A stretch of DNA of 35,638 nucleotides, taken from positions 1 through 35,638 of the forward strand of contig JAFGES010000079.1 of the NCBI GenBank assembly GCA_016931455.1. Reading direction: 5' to 3'. The notes below the pieces were generated by a model that was not told the origin of the DNA, searched no databases, and saw nothing but the letters and a program-made list of their open reading frames with translations. This DNA is from Desulfobacterales bacterium. Its GTDB lineage: Bacteria; Desulfobacterota; Desulfobacteria; Desulfobacterales; JAHDSC01. Each line of letters starts with the position of its first letter. Position 1 is the stretch's first letter. Positions 11,884-20,144 of this stretch are shown one piece after another. The position numbers and the translations under genes are program-made.

Positions 11884-14800
11884 TCAGCCGTTAACATGTT
11901 GAGAAATTTCTTTCAAGATGTTTTTGGTCTCAGCCAACAGGGCTGCAGGACTTTGCTTTGAAAGTCTAACCTTCAACACATGTTCGGGTGTAAACTCAAA
12001 GCATTCTTGCTTAGCCGTAATCATATCAACGATTCCATATGGATATTTCTGGTGTGCTTCCGAAAAGTAAAATAAAAGTTGTTGACCTGTCAAGTCAAGG
12101 CGTTTCACTCCTGCTTTGACGGATAATACCTTTAACATTATTTTTAAAAGCAGATTGGCCGCCTCCATCGGCAAAGGACCGAAACGATCGATCAACTCAG
12201 CTTTAAATTCTGCAATTTCCTTTAGCTCCGTCATTTTTACCAGACGTCGATAAGCCGTCATCCGCTGGTCAATATCCGCAATATACGATTCAGGAATAAA
12301 TGCAGATATCGAAATATTAATTTCAGGCTCCAGGCGCTCTTGTAGCGGCTCACCTTTTAGCTCTGCAACTGCGTCCTCCATAAGTTTGAGAAACATATCA
12401 TAACCGACCGCTGCAATATGACCGGATTGAGAAACCCCTAGCATGGTGCCGCCACCTCTGATTTTTAAATCACTCATCGCAATTTGAAAACCGGATCCCA
12501 GATCACTATGTTCCATAAGAACTTTCAGACGTTTCTGAGCCTCTTTTCCCAACAAGGTATTGCGTGGAATAAACAAATAGGCATAGGCCTGTTCATCTGC
12601 ACGCCCGACACGGCCTCGCAGTTGGTAAATTTGAGCCAGTCCGAATCTATCGGCACGATTGACAAGAATGGTATTTGCGGCAGGAATATCGAGACCGGAC
12701 TCAATGATTGTCGTACATACCAACAGATCAATTTCCTTGTTCATGAATCGAAGCATCACCCGCTCCAACTCATTTTCATCCAATTGGCCATGGGCGACAT
12801 CCAGTCGCACTTCAGGTACCAATTGTTGTAAATGTTCAGCAATTCTCCAGATACTTTTAATGTTATTATGGACAAAAAAGATTTGCCCCCCGCGATGAAG
12901 CTCTTTTCGAACGGCTTCTGCTATGACGGTGTCGTCGAATTCAGAAATATAGGTAATAATTGCATGACGCTGCTCAGGTGGTGTGGAAATAATGCTGATA
13001 TCCCGTATCCCCATTAAAGACAAATGCAGTGTCCGTGGAATCGGCGTAGCCGTTAAAGCTAAAACATCTACCGACTTGCGCATTTTTTTTAGGTTTTCTT
13101 TGTGTTTGACACCGAAACGCTGTTCTTCATCCAGCACAACAAGGCCAAGATCTTTGAAAGCAATATCTTTTTGTAGTAGCCGGTGAGTTCCGATCACAAT
13201 ATCGATCTTGCCGGTCTTGAGATCATTTACAATTTCCCGCTGCTGTTTTGCGGAGCGGAATCTGCTCAAACACTCGATGCGAATCGGGTAACGCTCGAAC
13301 CTTTCGGAAAAGGTCGCAAAATGCTGTTCTGCAAGCACAGTCGTGGGAACAAGGACGGCAACTTGTTTGCCGTCATTTACAGCCACAAAAGAAGCACGCA
13401 ACGCCACTTCGGTCTTGCCGTATCCCACATCACCACAGATCAGTCGATCCATAGGAAGGGGTTGAGCCATATCGTGCAGCACATCCTGGATAGCATTCAA
13501 CTGGTCGGCAGTCTCTTCATATGGAAAACCGGCTTCGAAATCTCGAAAATAACTGTTTATATCTCCAAAAGCATGACCTTTACCGATCTTGCGTGCGGCA
13601 TAAAGTTTCAGCAACTCTCCGGCAATCTTTTCAACCGATTTTTTTACCCGTTTTTTAACCCGATCCCATGATTTTCCGCCCATCTTGTCAAGCACCGGCT
13701 CGATGCCGTCTACTCCCATGTATTTCTGTACCTTACTCATCCGTTCAACCGGCAGATAAAGTTTATCCTGATCTTTATATTGAATCAGCAAAAAATCATT
13801 GGTGACGTCGTTTAACTTGAGTTTCACCAGTCCTTCATATTGCCCGATTCCGTGCTCATCGTGGACGACGAGATCCCCTTTTTTTAAATCTTCGAAGTCA
13901 AGCAGTTCCGTTTGAACCTTTGGCCGGGAGATTTTTCTACGGTGATGTTTAATGCCGAATATTTCATCTTCAGTAATAATAGCCAAAGATTCATCCGGCC
14001 AAACAAATCCTGAGGAAATTTGCCCTATGTATCCATATATGAGCCCGATAGAGCTTTTAAAGTCGGGAAATTCGTTGATTAGTTTAAATTGAACCCCGTA
14101 AGGTATCAGTAACGATCTCAGCCTCTCGGCCTGCGAATCGGTATTGCAAACCAGCATTGTACGGAATCCGCCGCGTTTTTGAGCATCTATCCAGTTTGCA
14201 AGCGGCAAAAAGAGGTTTTCCTTTTCCTGATAATTCTTGAGCTCATGACTCACCACCGTATTGTTTTCCACCGAAAAATAATAGTGCGAAAACGATTGGT
14301 TTTCCGTATCACCGCCTTTCATCAAGGATAGCATTCTAATGGTCAGCGGTTTTTTTTCAGCAAGAGTTTTCTGCGCATCGGACCATTTGAGATACAGGGT
14401 ATCCGGATCAGCACAAAGCCGGTCTTCATTCGATGACGCCGCAAAATTGGCTTGGGCCTGTGTTTGTAATTCTTCGGCAATTTTTTCCAATTTCTCCGGT
14501 TCAATCGATATAAAAAGCGAATTGGCCGGCGTATAGTCAAAAAAAGTATCGAGTTTAGGGTAAATCAGCGAAATTAAGCTTTCCAGTCCCGGAAATACTC
14601 CCTCTTTCTTGATTCGATCGATAAGTTCCCGAACCTTTGTTACCGGAATATCCGGAATGGAAGCCTGCTTTCTGACTCGGTTGACAATCTCGGGTAGTCT
14701 TTCTTTTTTAAGAATGACTTCTTTGGCCGGCAGAATAATCGCCTCTTGGATACGTTTCATTGTACGCTGGCTTGAAGCTGAAAAAAATCTTAAGGAATCT

Positions 14801-15399
14801 ACTGTGTCGCCAAAGAGCTCTATTCTGAGAGGATCCTCATACAAAGGAGAAAAAACATCCAAAATTCCGCCACGGATGGAAAAATCTCCCGGTTCTTCCA
14901 CAATCGTTGTACGCTGATAACCGCCTGATATCAGTTTTTTGATTAAAAGATCATGATCGATCTCCTCACCCTCCATGATGAGTTCAGCATAATTTCCTAG
15001 TTCCTCTTTCGGGATCAGCCTTTGCAGCAAGGCACCAACTGTTGTCAACACTATAGGTGCCGCGGGGCTTTCAATCATATGGTAAAGCGTTCGAATACGG
15101 GCAGCTGCGGTTTCGCTGTGATAGGCCAAAAATTTATGCGGCAAAATATTATAGGGCGGGAAATACAAAATAGGTATATCGAGCGAATTTAAAAAAAAAT
15201 GCAAATCTTGTAAAAAAATTTCCGCATCTTTGTGGGAAGAAACGATGATAATCAACGGCACCTTAAGTTCCCGACGCAAACGACAAATAAGATAAGCTTG
15301 TTCAGATCCATTCAAACCGCTGCAATCAATACCACCGCGTCTTGCAGGAATTAAATCTATTAAAGATCGAAGTGAAATTTTTTCTTGATTTTGGTTCAT
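11884..15399 (-). CDS. mfd: Transcription-repair coupling factor Mfd
   Basis: Mfd is a DNA translocase that removes RNA polymerase stalled at lesions and recruits UvrA. The 1171 residues compare with 1148 in E. coli. In order there are a UvrB-homology module (about 30-300), the RNA-polymerase-interaction domain (about 505-575: DFEDLKKGDLVVHDEHGIGQYEG) and RecG-like helicase motor lobes. The Walker A motif is GDVGYGKT (656-663). DEEQRFGVKHKE gives the DEEQ box, TATPIPRTLHLSLMG is motif III, and RGRVGRADEQAYAYL is motif VI. A TRCF C-terminal domain follows (QRMTAYRRLVKMTELKEIAE). The start ATG at 15399 overlaps the putative -35/-10 spacer of the divergent tRNA promoter. It is the first gene of the minus-strand block. 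Confidence 0.97.
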   Translation of the reverse strand: MNQNQEKISLRSLIDLIPARRGGIDCSGLNGSEQAYLICRLRRELKVPLIIIVSSHKDAEIFLQDLHFFLNSLDIPILYFPPYNILPHKFLAYHSETAAARIRTLYHMIESPAAPIVLTTVGALLQRLIPKEELGNYAELIMEGEEIDHDLLIKKLISGGYQRTTIVEEPGDFSIRGGILDVFSPLYEDPLRIELFGDTVDSLRFFSASSQRTMKRIQEAIILPAKEVILKKERLPEIVNRVRKQASIPDIPVTKVRELIDRIKKEGVFPGLESLISLIYPKLDTFFDYTPANSLFISIEPEKLEKIAEELQTQAQANFAASSNEDRLCADPDTLYLKWSDAQKTLAEKKPLTIRMLSLMKGGDTENQSFSHYYFSVENNTVVSHELKNYQEKENLFLPLANWIDAQKRGGFRTMLVCNTDSQAERLRSLLIPYGVQFKLINEFPDFKSSIGLIYGYIGQISSGFVWPDESLAIITEDEIFGIKHHRRKISRPKVQTELLDFEDLKKGDLVVHDEHGIGQYEGLVKLKLNDVTNDFLLIQYKDQDKLYLPVERMSKVQKYMGVDGIEPVLDKMGGKSWDRVKKRVKKSVEKIAGELLKLYAARKIGKGHAFGDINSYFRDFEAGFPYEETADQLNAIQDVLHDMAQPLPMDRLICGDVGYGKTEVALRASFVAVNDGKQVAVLVPTTVLAEQHFATFSERFERYPIRIECLSRFRSAKQQREIVNDLKTGKIDIVIGTHRLLQKDIAFKDLGLVVLDEEQRFGVKHKENLKKMRKSVDVLALTATPIPRTLHLSLMGIRDISIISTPPEQRHAIITYISEFDDTVIAEAVRKELHRGGQIFFVHNNIKSIWRIAEHLQQLVPEVRLDVAHGQLDENELERVMLRFMNKEIDLLVCTTIIESGLDIPAANTILVNRADRFGLAQIYQLRGRVGRADEQAYAYLFIPRNTLLGKEAQKRLKVLMEHSDLGSGFQIAMSDLKIRGGGTMLGVSQSGHIAAVGYDMFLKLMEDAVAELKGEPLQERLEPEINISISAFIPESYIADIDQRMTAYRRLVKMTELKEIAEFKAELIDRFGPLPMEAANLLLKIMLKVLSVKAGVKRLDLTGQQLLFYFSEAHQKYPYGIVDMITAKQECFEFTPEHVLKVRLSKQSPAALLAETKNILKEISQHVNG

Positions 15400-15420
15400 A
15401 AAAACAGTACGAAGTATATT
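15391..15420 (+). promoter_or_regulatory. Putative sigma-70 promoter for tRNA-Thr
   Basis: TTGGTT (15391-15396) and TATATT (15415-15420) are separated by 18 bases and sit eight bases before the tRNA. The -35 box and spacer lie across the divergent mfd start codon. The match is by eye only. Confidence 0.4.
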
Positions 15421-15428
15421 TATGATGT

Positions 15429-15501
15429 GCCGGCGTAGCTCAGCTGGTAGAGCAGCTGATTCGTAATCAGCAGGTCAGCGGTTCAATTCCGCTCGCCGGC
15501 T
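15429..15501 (+). tRNA. tRNA-Thr, anticodon CGT
   Basis: A complete 73-nt cloverleaf is visible. The acceptor stem is GCCGGCG paired with CGCCGGC (15494-15500). The D arm is GCTC/GAGC. The anticodon stem GCTGA/TCAGC holds loop TTCGTAA, so the anticodon is CGT, reading the threonine codon ACG. The T arm AGCGG/CCGCT holds loop TTCAATT. The discriminator base is T and no CCA is encoded. The gene lies on the plus strand between two minus-strand genes, divergent from mfd and convergent with the M48 protease gene. Confidence 0.96.
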
Positions 15502-15517
15502 TTCTTTATTTTTAAAA

Positions 15518-16333
15518 TCAACGCGATCTTTTATAATAATACATGACTTCCGGTATCAATTCTTTAATATTTTCAATGCGGGTTTTATCGGCCGGATGAG
15601 TACTTAAAAATTCCGGTGGCGACTTTTCACCTTTCTTTTGAGACATTCTTTCCCAGAAGCCGACTGCTGCTTGGGGATCGTAACCCGCCATGGCCATAAA
15701 TACCAATCCGAGATGATCCGCTTCGTTCTCATGCAATCGACTGTAAGGAAGCATGACGCCGAGCTGTGTTCCCAATCCAAAAACAGTCATCCAAATTTGG
15801 CGGGTCTCATTCGGTTTTTGAGCCAAGGCGGCCGTAAGGGCCATACCACCCATTTCAACTGCCAGCGATTGACTCATCCGTTCATTGCCGTGGGCGGCAA
15901 CAGCATGCGCGATTTCATGCCCCATCACTACCGCCAGGCCCGCCTCATCCTTGCAAATGGATAAAATTCCGGTATATATCACAACTTTCCCACCGGGCAT
16001 ACACCATGCATTCATCTCTTCACTTTCCACCAAATTGAACTCCCAAGCATAATTTTCCAATTGGTGCGACATATTATTTTCAGCAAAGTATTGCTCCACT
16101 GCCTTTTGAATCCGACCACCAACTTGTTTTACCATTTGGATTTGGCTCTGATTCGTACTGATCTGATGAGATTTTAAAAAATCATCATACTGTTGCAAAC
16201 TCATACTGAGCAAGGTAGAGCCGGGAATGATATTTAACTGTTTTCTACCCGTAATCGGAACCGTGCTGCAGGCAACCAAACAAAAAGAAGTTATTAATAA
16301 AAAAATACCTATTGAATTTCGAAAATTTTTCAT
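15518..16333 (-). CDS. M48-family zinc metalloprotease lipoprotein (BepA/LoiP-like)
   Basis: M48 lipoproteins of this kind degrade or quality-control envelope proteins in the periplasm. The 271 residues begin with a signal peptide ending in the lipobox LVAC (Cys22), so the mature protein is probably anchored to a membrane by lipid. The zinc site HEIAH is at 139-143, in the context VMGHEIAHAVAAHG. The third ligand glutamate lies in HENEADHLG (about 207). There is no TPR domain, unlike BepA, so it resembles LoiP/YcaL in size. The ATG at 16333 has AAGGAG upstream. It faces the tRNA, with 16 bp between, and is read away from the GT2 gene. Confidence 0.93.
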   Translation of the reverse strand: MKNFRNSIGIFLLITSFCLVACSTVPITGRKQLNIIPGSTLLSMSLQQYDDFLKSHQISTNQSQIQMVKQVGGRIQKAVEQYFAENNMSHQLENYAWEFNLVESEEMNAWCMPGGKVVIYTGILSICKDEAGLAVVMGHEIAHAVAAHGNERMSQSLAVEMGGMALTAALAQKPNETRQIWMTVFGLGTQLGVMLPYSRLHENEADHLGLVFMAMAGYDPQAAVGFWERMSQKKGEKSPPEFLSTHPADKTRIENIKELIPEVMYYYKRSR

Positions 16334-16794
16334 TATAATTTCTCCTTTTTCCCCAGTTGATCTATGCCATTATTGCCGTGCACTGAACATAACGAACACA
16401 TGATTTTAACTATAAAAAGTTTTTAGGATAAAACAAACTATTTTTTTAGCAAACTATTTTTTTTGCCGGCCAAGTTCTACTAGACGATACCGGATAAGTG
16501 CAAAAATCGTAATTGAATGTGCAAAATTTAATTGATAGAAAAATTAAAATCCTCATCCAAAAAATATTTAAATTGAATCATTTCAGAAAGTTATTTTTTT
16601 GGCATATCTATTGCTGACAATTCTTAGTCTACTGCACACGGGTAACCCATCCGTTGTCAGTTTAAATTCAGGTATTGAAAAACGTTCCGCCTAATTTATA
16701 AATCCTGAATTTTTCAGCATCTGATAGCCTGTTAGAGGCACATATGATTTTATTTTTAAAATAGTCAGCATTGATTTTTTTGATTGGAGTTTAA
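16334..16794. other. AT-rich divergent intergenic region (461 bp)
   Basis: This gap separates the divergent M48 protease and GT2 genes. It holds no convincing ORF. Visible items are a direct repeat CAAACTATTTTTTT at 16434-16447 and 16450-16463, a sigma-54-type promoter match at 16599-16615, and a 9-bp inverted repeat (AAATTCAGG at 16664-16672, CCTGAATTT at 16704-16712) in the presumed GT2 leader. Upstream control of both genes probably lies here. Confidence 0.5.
16599..16615 (+). promoter_or_regulatory. Putative sigma-54 (-24/-12) promoter of the GT2 gene
   Basis: TTGGCATATCTATTGCT matches the RpoN consensus (TTGGCAC-N5-TTGCW) at nearly every fixed position, with the correct spacing between the GG and GC dinucleotides. 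It lies in the intergenic region and points to the GT2 gene. Transcription would begin near 16626, leaving a leader of about 170 nt. I did not identify an activator binding site. Confidence 0.6.
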
Positions 16795-18282
16795 ATGAAC
16801 ACAATAGATACATTAAAAAATACATTACAAAACATCGAAAGTTTGCGACCCAATAAACAGTTATTGAAATTTCTCAAATTCATATGGCATAACCTTGGAA
16901 GCATAAAACAGAATATATCCCCAAATTTGCAGCAGCCGATCAAGTTGATGATCGGCCTCTCAGTTATGGCGGTAATAATCAGCGTAATATTGAATTTTGA
17001 AAGCTTGGAACTGGTAAAAGCCGGTTTAAATCAAAACACCTGGGGTACGATTCTGTTATTTTTCGGCGGCCTATTTCTGATCGTTAATATTCTGGCCTTT
17101 ATCTGGCGTGTAGTCCTATTTTGGAAATATCGACCGGCGCCTTCCTGCAGCGATACCCGACTGCCGATGTGTAGTGTCATTGTACCGGCTTACAATGAGG
17201 GCCGGCAGGTCCTGAAGACCCTGCGAAGTATTGCCGCCAGTGATTATCCAGCGGATAAATTGCAAATTATCGCAGTTGATGACGGCAGCGTGGACGACAC
17301 CTGGAAATGGATTTGCAGAGCCGCACAAGAATTAAACGGTAGAGTCAAAGCACTGCGCCTGCCGATAAACCGCGGCAAACGCCATGCCCTTTATACCGGT
17401 TTCCTGCAAAGTCAAGGTGAAGTGCTTGTCACTATAGACAGTGATTCGATGGTGGATCCGCAAACGCTTCGCTGCCTCATAAGTCCTTTTGTGCATGACC
17501 GCCAAGTTGGAGCTGTTGCCGGTAACGTTCGAGTACTGAATCGTCAGGCGGGTATCATCCCACTGATGCTGGATGTTGTTTTTTTGTTCAGCTTCGATTT
17601 CATCCGTGCCGGTCAAAGCATGGTAAACACCGTTATGTGCACACCGGGTGCACTATCGGCTTATCGAAAAAAAATCGTCATGCGCGTACTGATGCAATGG
17701 AGGGATCAAAAATTTTTCGGCAACCCGGCAAATATTGGTGAAGATCGAGCAATGACCAATCTGATTCTACGCGAAGGTTATCATGTACACTTTCAGCAAA
17801 CTGCCATGGTCCATACGAATGTACCGACCGGATATTCAAACTTATGCAAGATGTTCTTGCGCTGGGCACGCAGTAATATCCGTGAAACTCTGGTGATGAG
17901 TACCTTTGCATTTCACAAGTTCCGTCAGAGTCCGATGCTCGGTGCCCGTATCAATCTGTTATTGCAATGGCTCTCTCTGACCAAGTCACAGTTGTTTCTG
18001 CTGGCTACGTTTGGATACTTAATTGCATATCCTTTAGAAATCGGCCTCAATATTTTGCTAGGCATTGTGATCTCATCCACCCCGGCAGTCATGCTATATA
18101 GCTGGCGGTATCGTAATACCGACGGCCTTTGGAATTATGTTTACGGCATTTTCTGGTTCTTCAGCCTTTCCTGGATCACGCTCTATGCGTTAATTACCCC
18201 GCATCGGACGGGTTGGCTGACCCGCCAAATTAAACAGGAGCCGGAGCCGTCAACCACGCTTCTAGTCGGCCAAAAACTATAA
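16795..18282 (+). CDS. Membrane-bound processive-type glycosyltransferase family 2 (hyaluronan/chitin synthase-like)
   Basis: The 495-residue protein has two N-terminal membrane helices (about 50-70 and 83-110), a GT2 catalytic domain and further helices at the C-terminus (about 395-475). Catalytic motifs are VIVPAYNEG, AVDDGSVDDTW (Asp162/163), the DxD-type IDSDS (Asp215, Asp217), the acceptor-site CTPGALSAYRK, GEDRAMTNLIL with the probable base Asp, and FLRWARSN in place of the QxxRW box. NodC and hyaluronan synthases share this plan, so it probably polymerises and exports a polysaccharide from UDP-sugars; the sugar is unknown. No PilZ domain is seen. It is a single-gene unit with a probable RpoN promoter. 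The ATG at 16795 has GGAG seven bases upstream. Confidence 0.88.
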   Translation: MNTIDTLKNTLQNIESLRPNKQLLKFLKFIWHNLGSIKQNISPNLQQPIKLMIGLSVMAVIISVILNFESLELVKAGLNQNTWGTILLFFGGLFLIVNILAFIWRVVLFWKYRPAPSCSDTRLPMCSVIVPAYNEGRQVLKTLRSIAASDYPADKLQIIAVDDGSVDDTWKWICRAAQELNGRVKALRLPINRGKRHALYTGFLQSQGEVLVTIDSDSMVDPQTLRCLISPFVHDRQVGAVAGNVRVLNRQAGIIPLMLDVVFLFSFDFIRAGQSMVNTVMCTPGALSAYRKKIVMRVLMQWRDQKFFGNPANIGEDRAMTNLILREGYHVHFQQTAMVHTNVPTGYSNLCKMFLRWARSNIRETLVMSTFAFHKFRQSPMLGARINLLLQWLSLTKSQLFLLATFGYLIAYPLEIGLNILLGIVISSTPAVMLYSWRYRNTDGLWNYVYGIFWFFSLSWITLYALITPHRTGWLTRQIKQEPEPSTTLLVGQKL

Positions 18283-18361
18283 TTTTTAATTTTATTTGCG
18301 GCCGATTAACAATTCTCTCCGCTGATGCAGACCTAACCCATCCAAATGGTCTGTCCCTCCT

Positions 18362-18403
18362 AAAAAAAAGAGTGACAAGTGCGAAACCCACGACTTGTCA
18401 CTC
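18362..18403 (-). terminator. Rho-independent terminator on the minus strand
   Basis: GAGTGACAAGT (18370-18380) and ACTTGTCACTC (18393-18403) form a perfect 11-bp stem with a 12-nt loop. Eight A residues at 18362-18369 become a U tract following the hairpin only when read on the minus strand. Neighbouring genes on both sides are on the plus strand, so the transcript it ends is not obvious. Confidence 0.7.
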
Positions 18404-18525
18404 GCCATCTATGACTTTAGGCTCTAAAAAAGATAAACTCTCTTTGTATTCTTCCCGCCTTTCTGATAAAAAAAACTGTGGCTAAGTATTTAAGCTGTTA
18501 ACGTTATTTCGAATTCTAATTATAA

Positions 18526-20094
18526 ATGTCCAAATCTTTATATCAAAAAGTCGGCATTGCCTCTCTAATAATGATGGCCTCTGTTTTTTTAAGCCGCTTA
18601 ATCGGTCTTGGCCGGGAAATGGTGATTGCTTATGCCGGCGGGGCAAGGGGGGCCGTCGATGCATATCAGGTTGCTTTTGTCATTCCCGAAATATTGAATC
18701 ATATTGTAGCCAGCGGCTTTCTTTCGGTCACCTTCATTCCTATTTTCTCTAATTTTCTATCCCGAGACCAAGAGGAGGAGGGTTGGAAAGTCTTTTCGAT
18801 TATTTTAACCGGATTTGGGACTCTCTTGCTGATTTTCATCCTCATCGCCTTTGTTTTTACTCCTCAGCTTGTAGGAATAATAGCTCCCGGCCTTCATGAT
18901 CCGCTTTTAAAAACCGATGCCATCCGCATGACCCGCATCATCATGCCAGCCCAGTTTTTCTTTTTTGTCGGAGGCCTGTTTATGGCAGTCCAGTTTTCAA
19001 AAGAAAAATTTTTCATCCCGGCCCTGGCACCACTACTGTATAATATAGGGATTATCGCAGGGGGTATATTTTTAGGTCCCCGACTGAATATGGAAGGTTT
19101 TGCATGGGGAGTGCTGTTTGGGGCTTTTACAGGCAATTTTGCGCTGCAATATTTAGGAGCTCGCAAAATCGGACTGCAATTCCACCTTACTTTTGATTTC
19201 CGGCATCCTGAACTTAAAAAATATATCCTGCTAACCATACCATTGATGGTCGGTCTGACAATGACATTTTCAACGGAATTCTTTTTAAAATTTTTTGGTT
19301 CCTATTTACCGCAGGGAAGTATTGCCGCCCTAAATTACAGTTTCAGGGTAATGCTCATTCTTGTAGGCTTCTTCGGTCAGGCTGTAGGTGTTGCTTCCTT
19401 TCCTTTTATGGCCCGGCTGGCTGCCGAAAATAAAATTCCGGAAATGAACCGATTGATTAACACAAGCCTAAGATATCTTGCATTGGTTATTCCTTTTTCG
19501 GTTTTACTCATGGTATTGCGGCAGGAAGTCGTTTTGCTTCTTTTCCAGAGGGGTAAGTTTGATACGGCGGCCACTGCGCTGACAAGCCGGCTGTTAATCT
19601 ATATTTTGATCGGTGCCTTTGCTTTTTCGGCCCAAACGGTTGTGGTCAGAGGATTCTATGCCATCCAGAATACTTTATTTCCCGCAATCTTTGGAACCCT
19701 TGCAGTTCTTCTGAGCATTCCGCTATACTTTTATGGGATGCAGGCCATGGGGGTTAACGGCGTTGCAATGGCAATTTCTCTTTCCGCCGTTTTTCAAGTC
19801 ATGCTTTTGTACGGGCTGTGGAACAGACGGTGCCGGAACAAAGAAAGCCGCAATGTATACCGCTTTTTTATCCAAATCATCTTACTCAGTATTCCTATCG
19901 GTATCTTGCTGGAGGCGTTCAGAAAAATGGTTCTGCAAGGCATCGATCCGCAGACTTTTTCAGGGAGCTTGATAATTTCAGTGATCACCGGTATGGTGTT
20001 TATCGTAATTTTAGTGTCTGCCGGTTATTTGTTCCGTATTGAAGAAATCGTTACTATGATCGGCCGCCTGACGAATAAACTCCGGAAGACTTGA
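18526..20094 (+). CDS. murJ: Lipid II flippase MurJ (MviN)
   Basis: MurJ flips the peptidoglycan precursor lipid II across the inner membrane and belongs to the MOP exporter superfamily. The 522 residues match the family and contain about 14 hydrophobic helices. Diagnostic stretches are ASVFLSRLIGLGREMVIAYA near the N-terminus, GAVDAYQVAFVIPEILNHIV, SVTFIPIFS, RMTRIIMPAQFFFFVGGLFM and the late VVVRGFYAIQNTLFPAI, which in MurJ/Wzx-type proteins follows the long central loop. The ATG at 18526 has no clear ribosome site, and no upstream in-frame start fits better. pepD follows 50 nt later on the same strand. Confidence 0.95.
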   Translation: MSKSLYQKVGIASLIMMASVFLSRLIGLGREMVIAYAGGARGAVDAYQVAFVIPEILNHIVASGFLSVTFIPIFSNFLSRDQEEEGWKVFSIILTGFGTLLLIFILIAFVFTPQLVGIIAPGLHDPLLKTDAIRMTRIIMPAQFFFFVGGLFMAVQFSKEKFFIPALAPLLYNIGIIAGGIFLGPRLNMEGFAWGVLFGAFTGNFALQYLGARKIGLQFHLTFDFRHPELKKYILLTIPLMVGLTMTFSTEFFLKFFGSYLPQGSIAALNYSFRVMLILVGFFGQAVGVASFPFMARLAAENKIPEMNRLINTSLRYLALVIPFSVLLMVLRQEVVLLLFQRGKFDTAATALTSRLLIYILIGAFAFSAQTVVVRGFYAIQNTLFPAIFGTLAVLLSIPLYFYGMQAMGVNGVAMAISLSAVFQVMLLYGLWNRRCRNKESRNVYRFFIQIILLSIPIGILLEAFRKMVLQGIDPQTFSGSLIISVITGMVFIVILVSAGYLFRIEEIVTMIGRLTNKLRKT

Positions 20095-20144
20095 TTCCTT
20101 AAAATGATTCCATAATCTTTTTGATATGCTTGAGGAGGTTTCCT

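Noticed and set aside
12484-13671. Plus-strand ORFs up to 162 codons
   Set aside because: They are antisense to the helicase part of mfd.
16664-16712. 9-bp inverted repeat in the GT2 leader as a riboswitch or attenuator
   Set aside because: A 9-bp pair with a 31-nt loop is expected by chance at this scale; no U tract follows and no c-di-GMP riboswitch core is recognisable.
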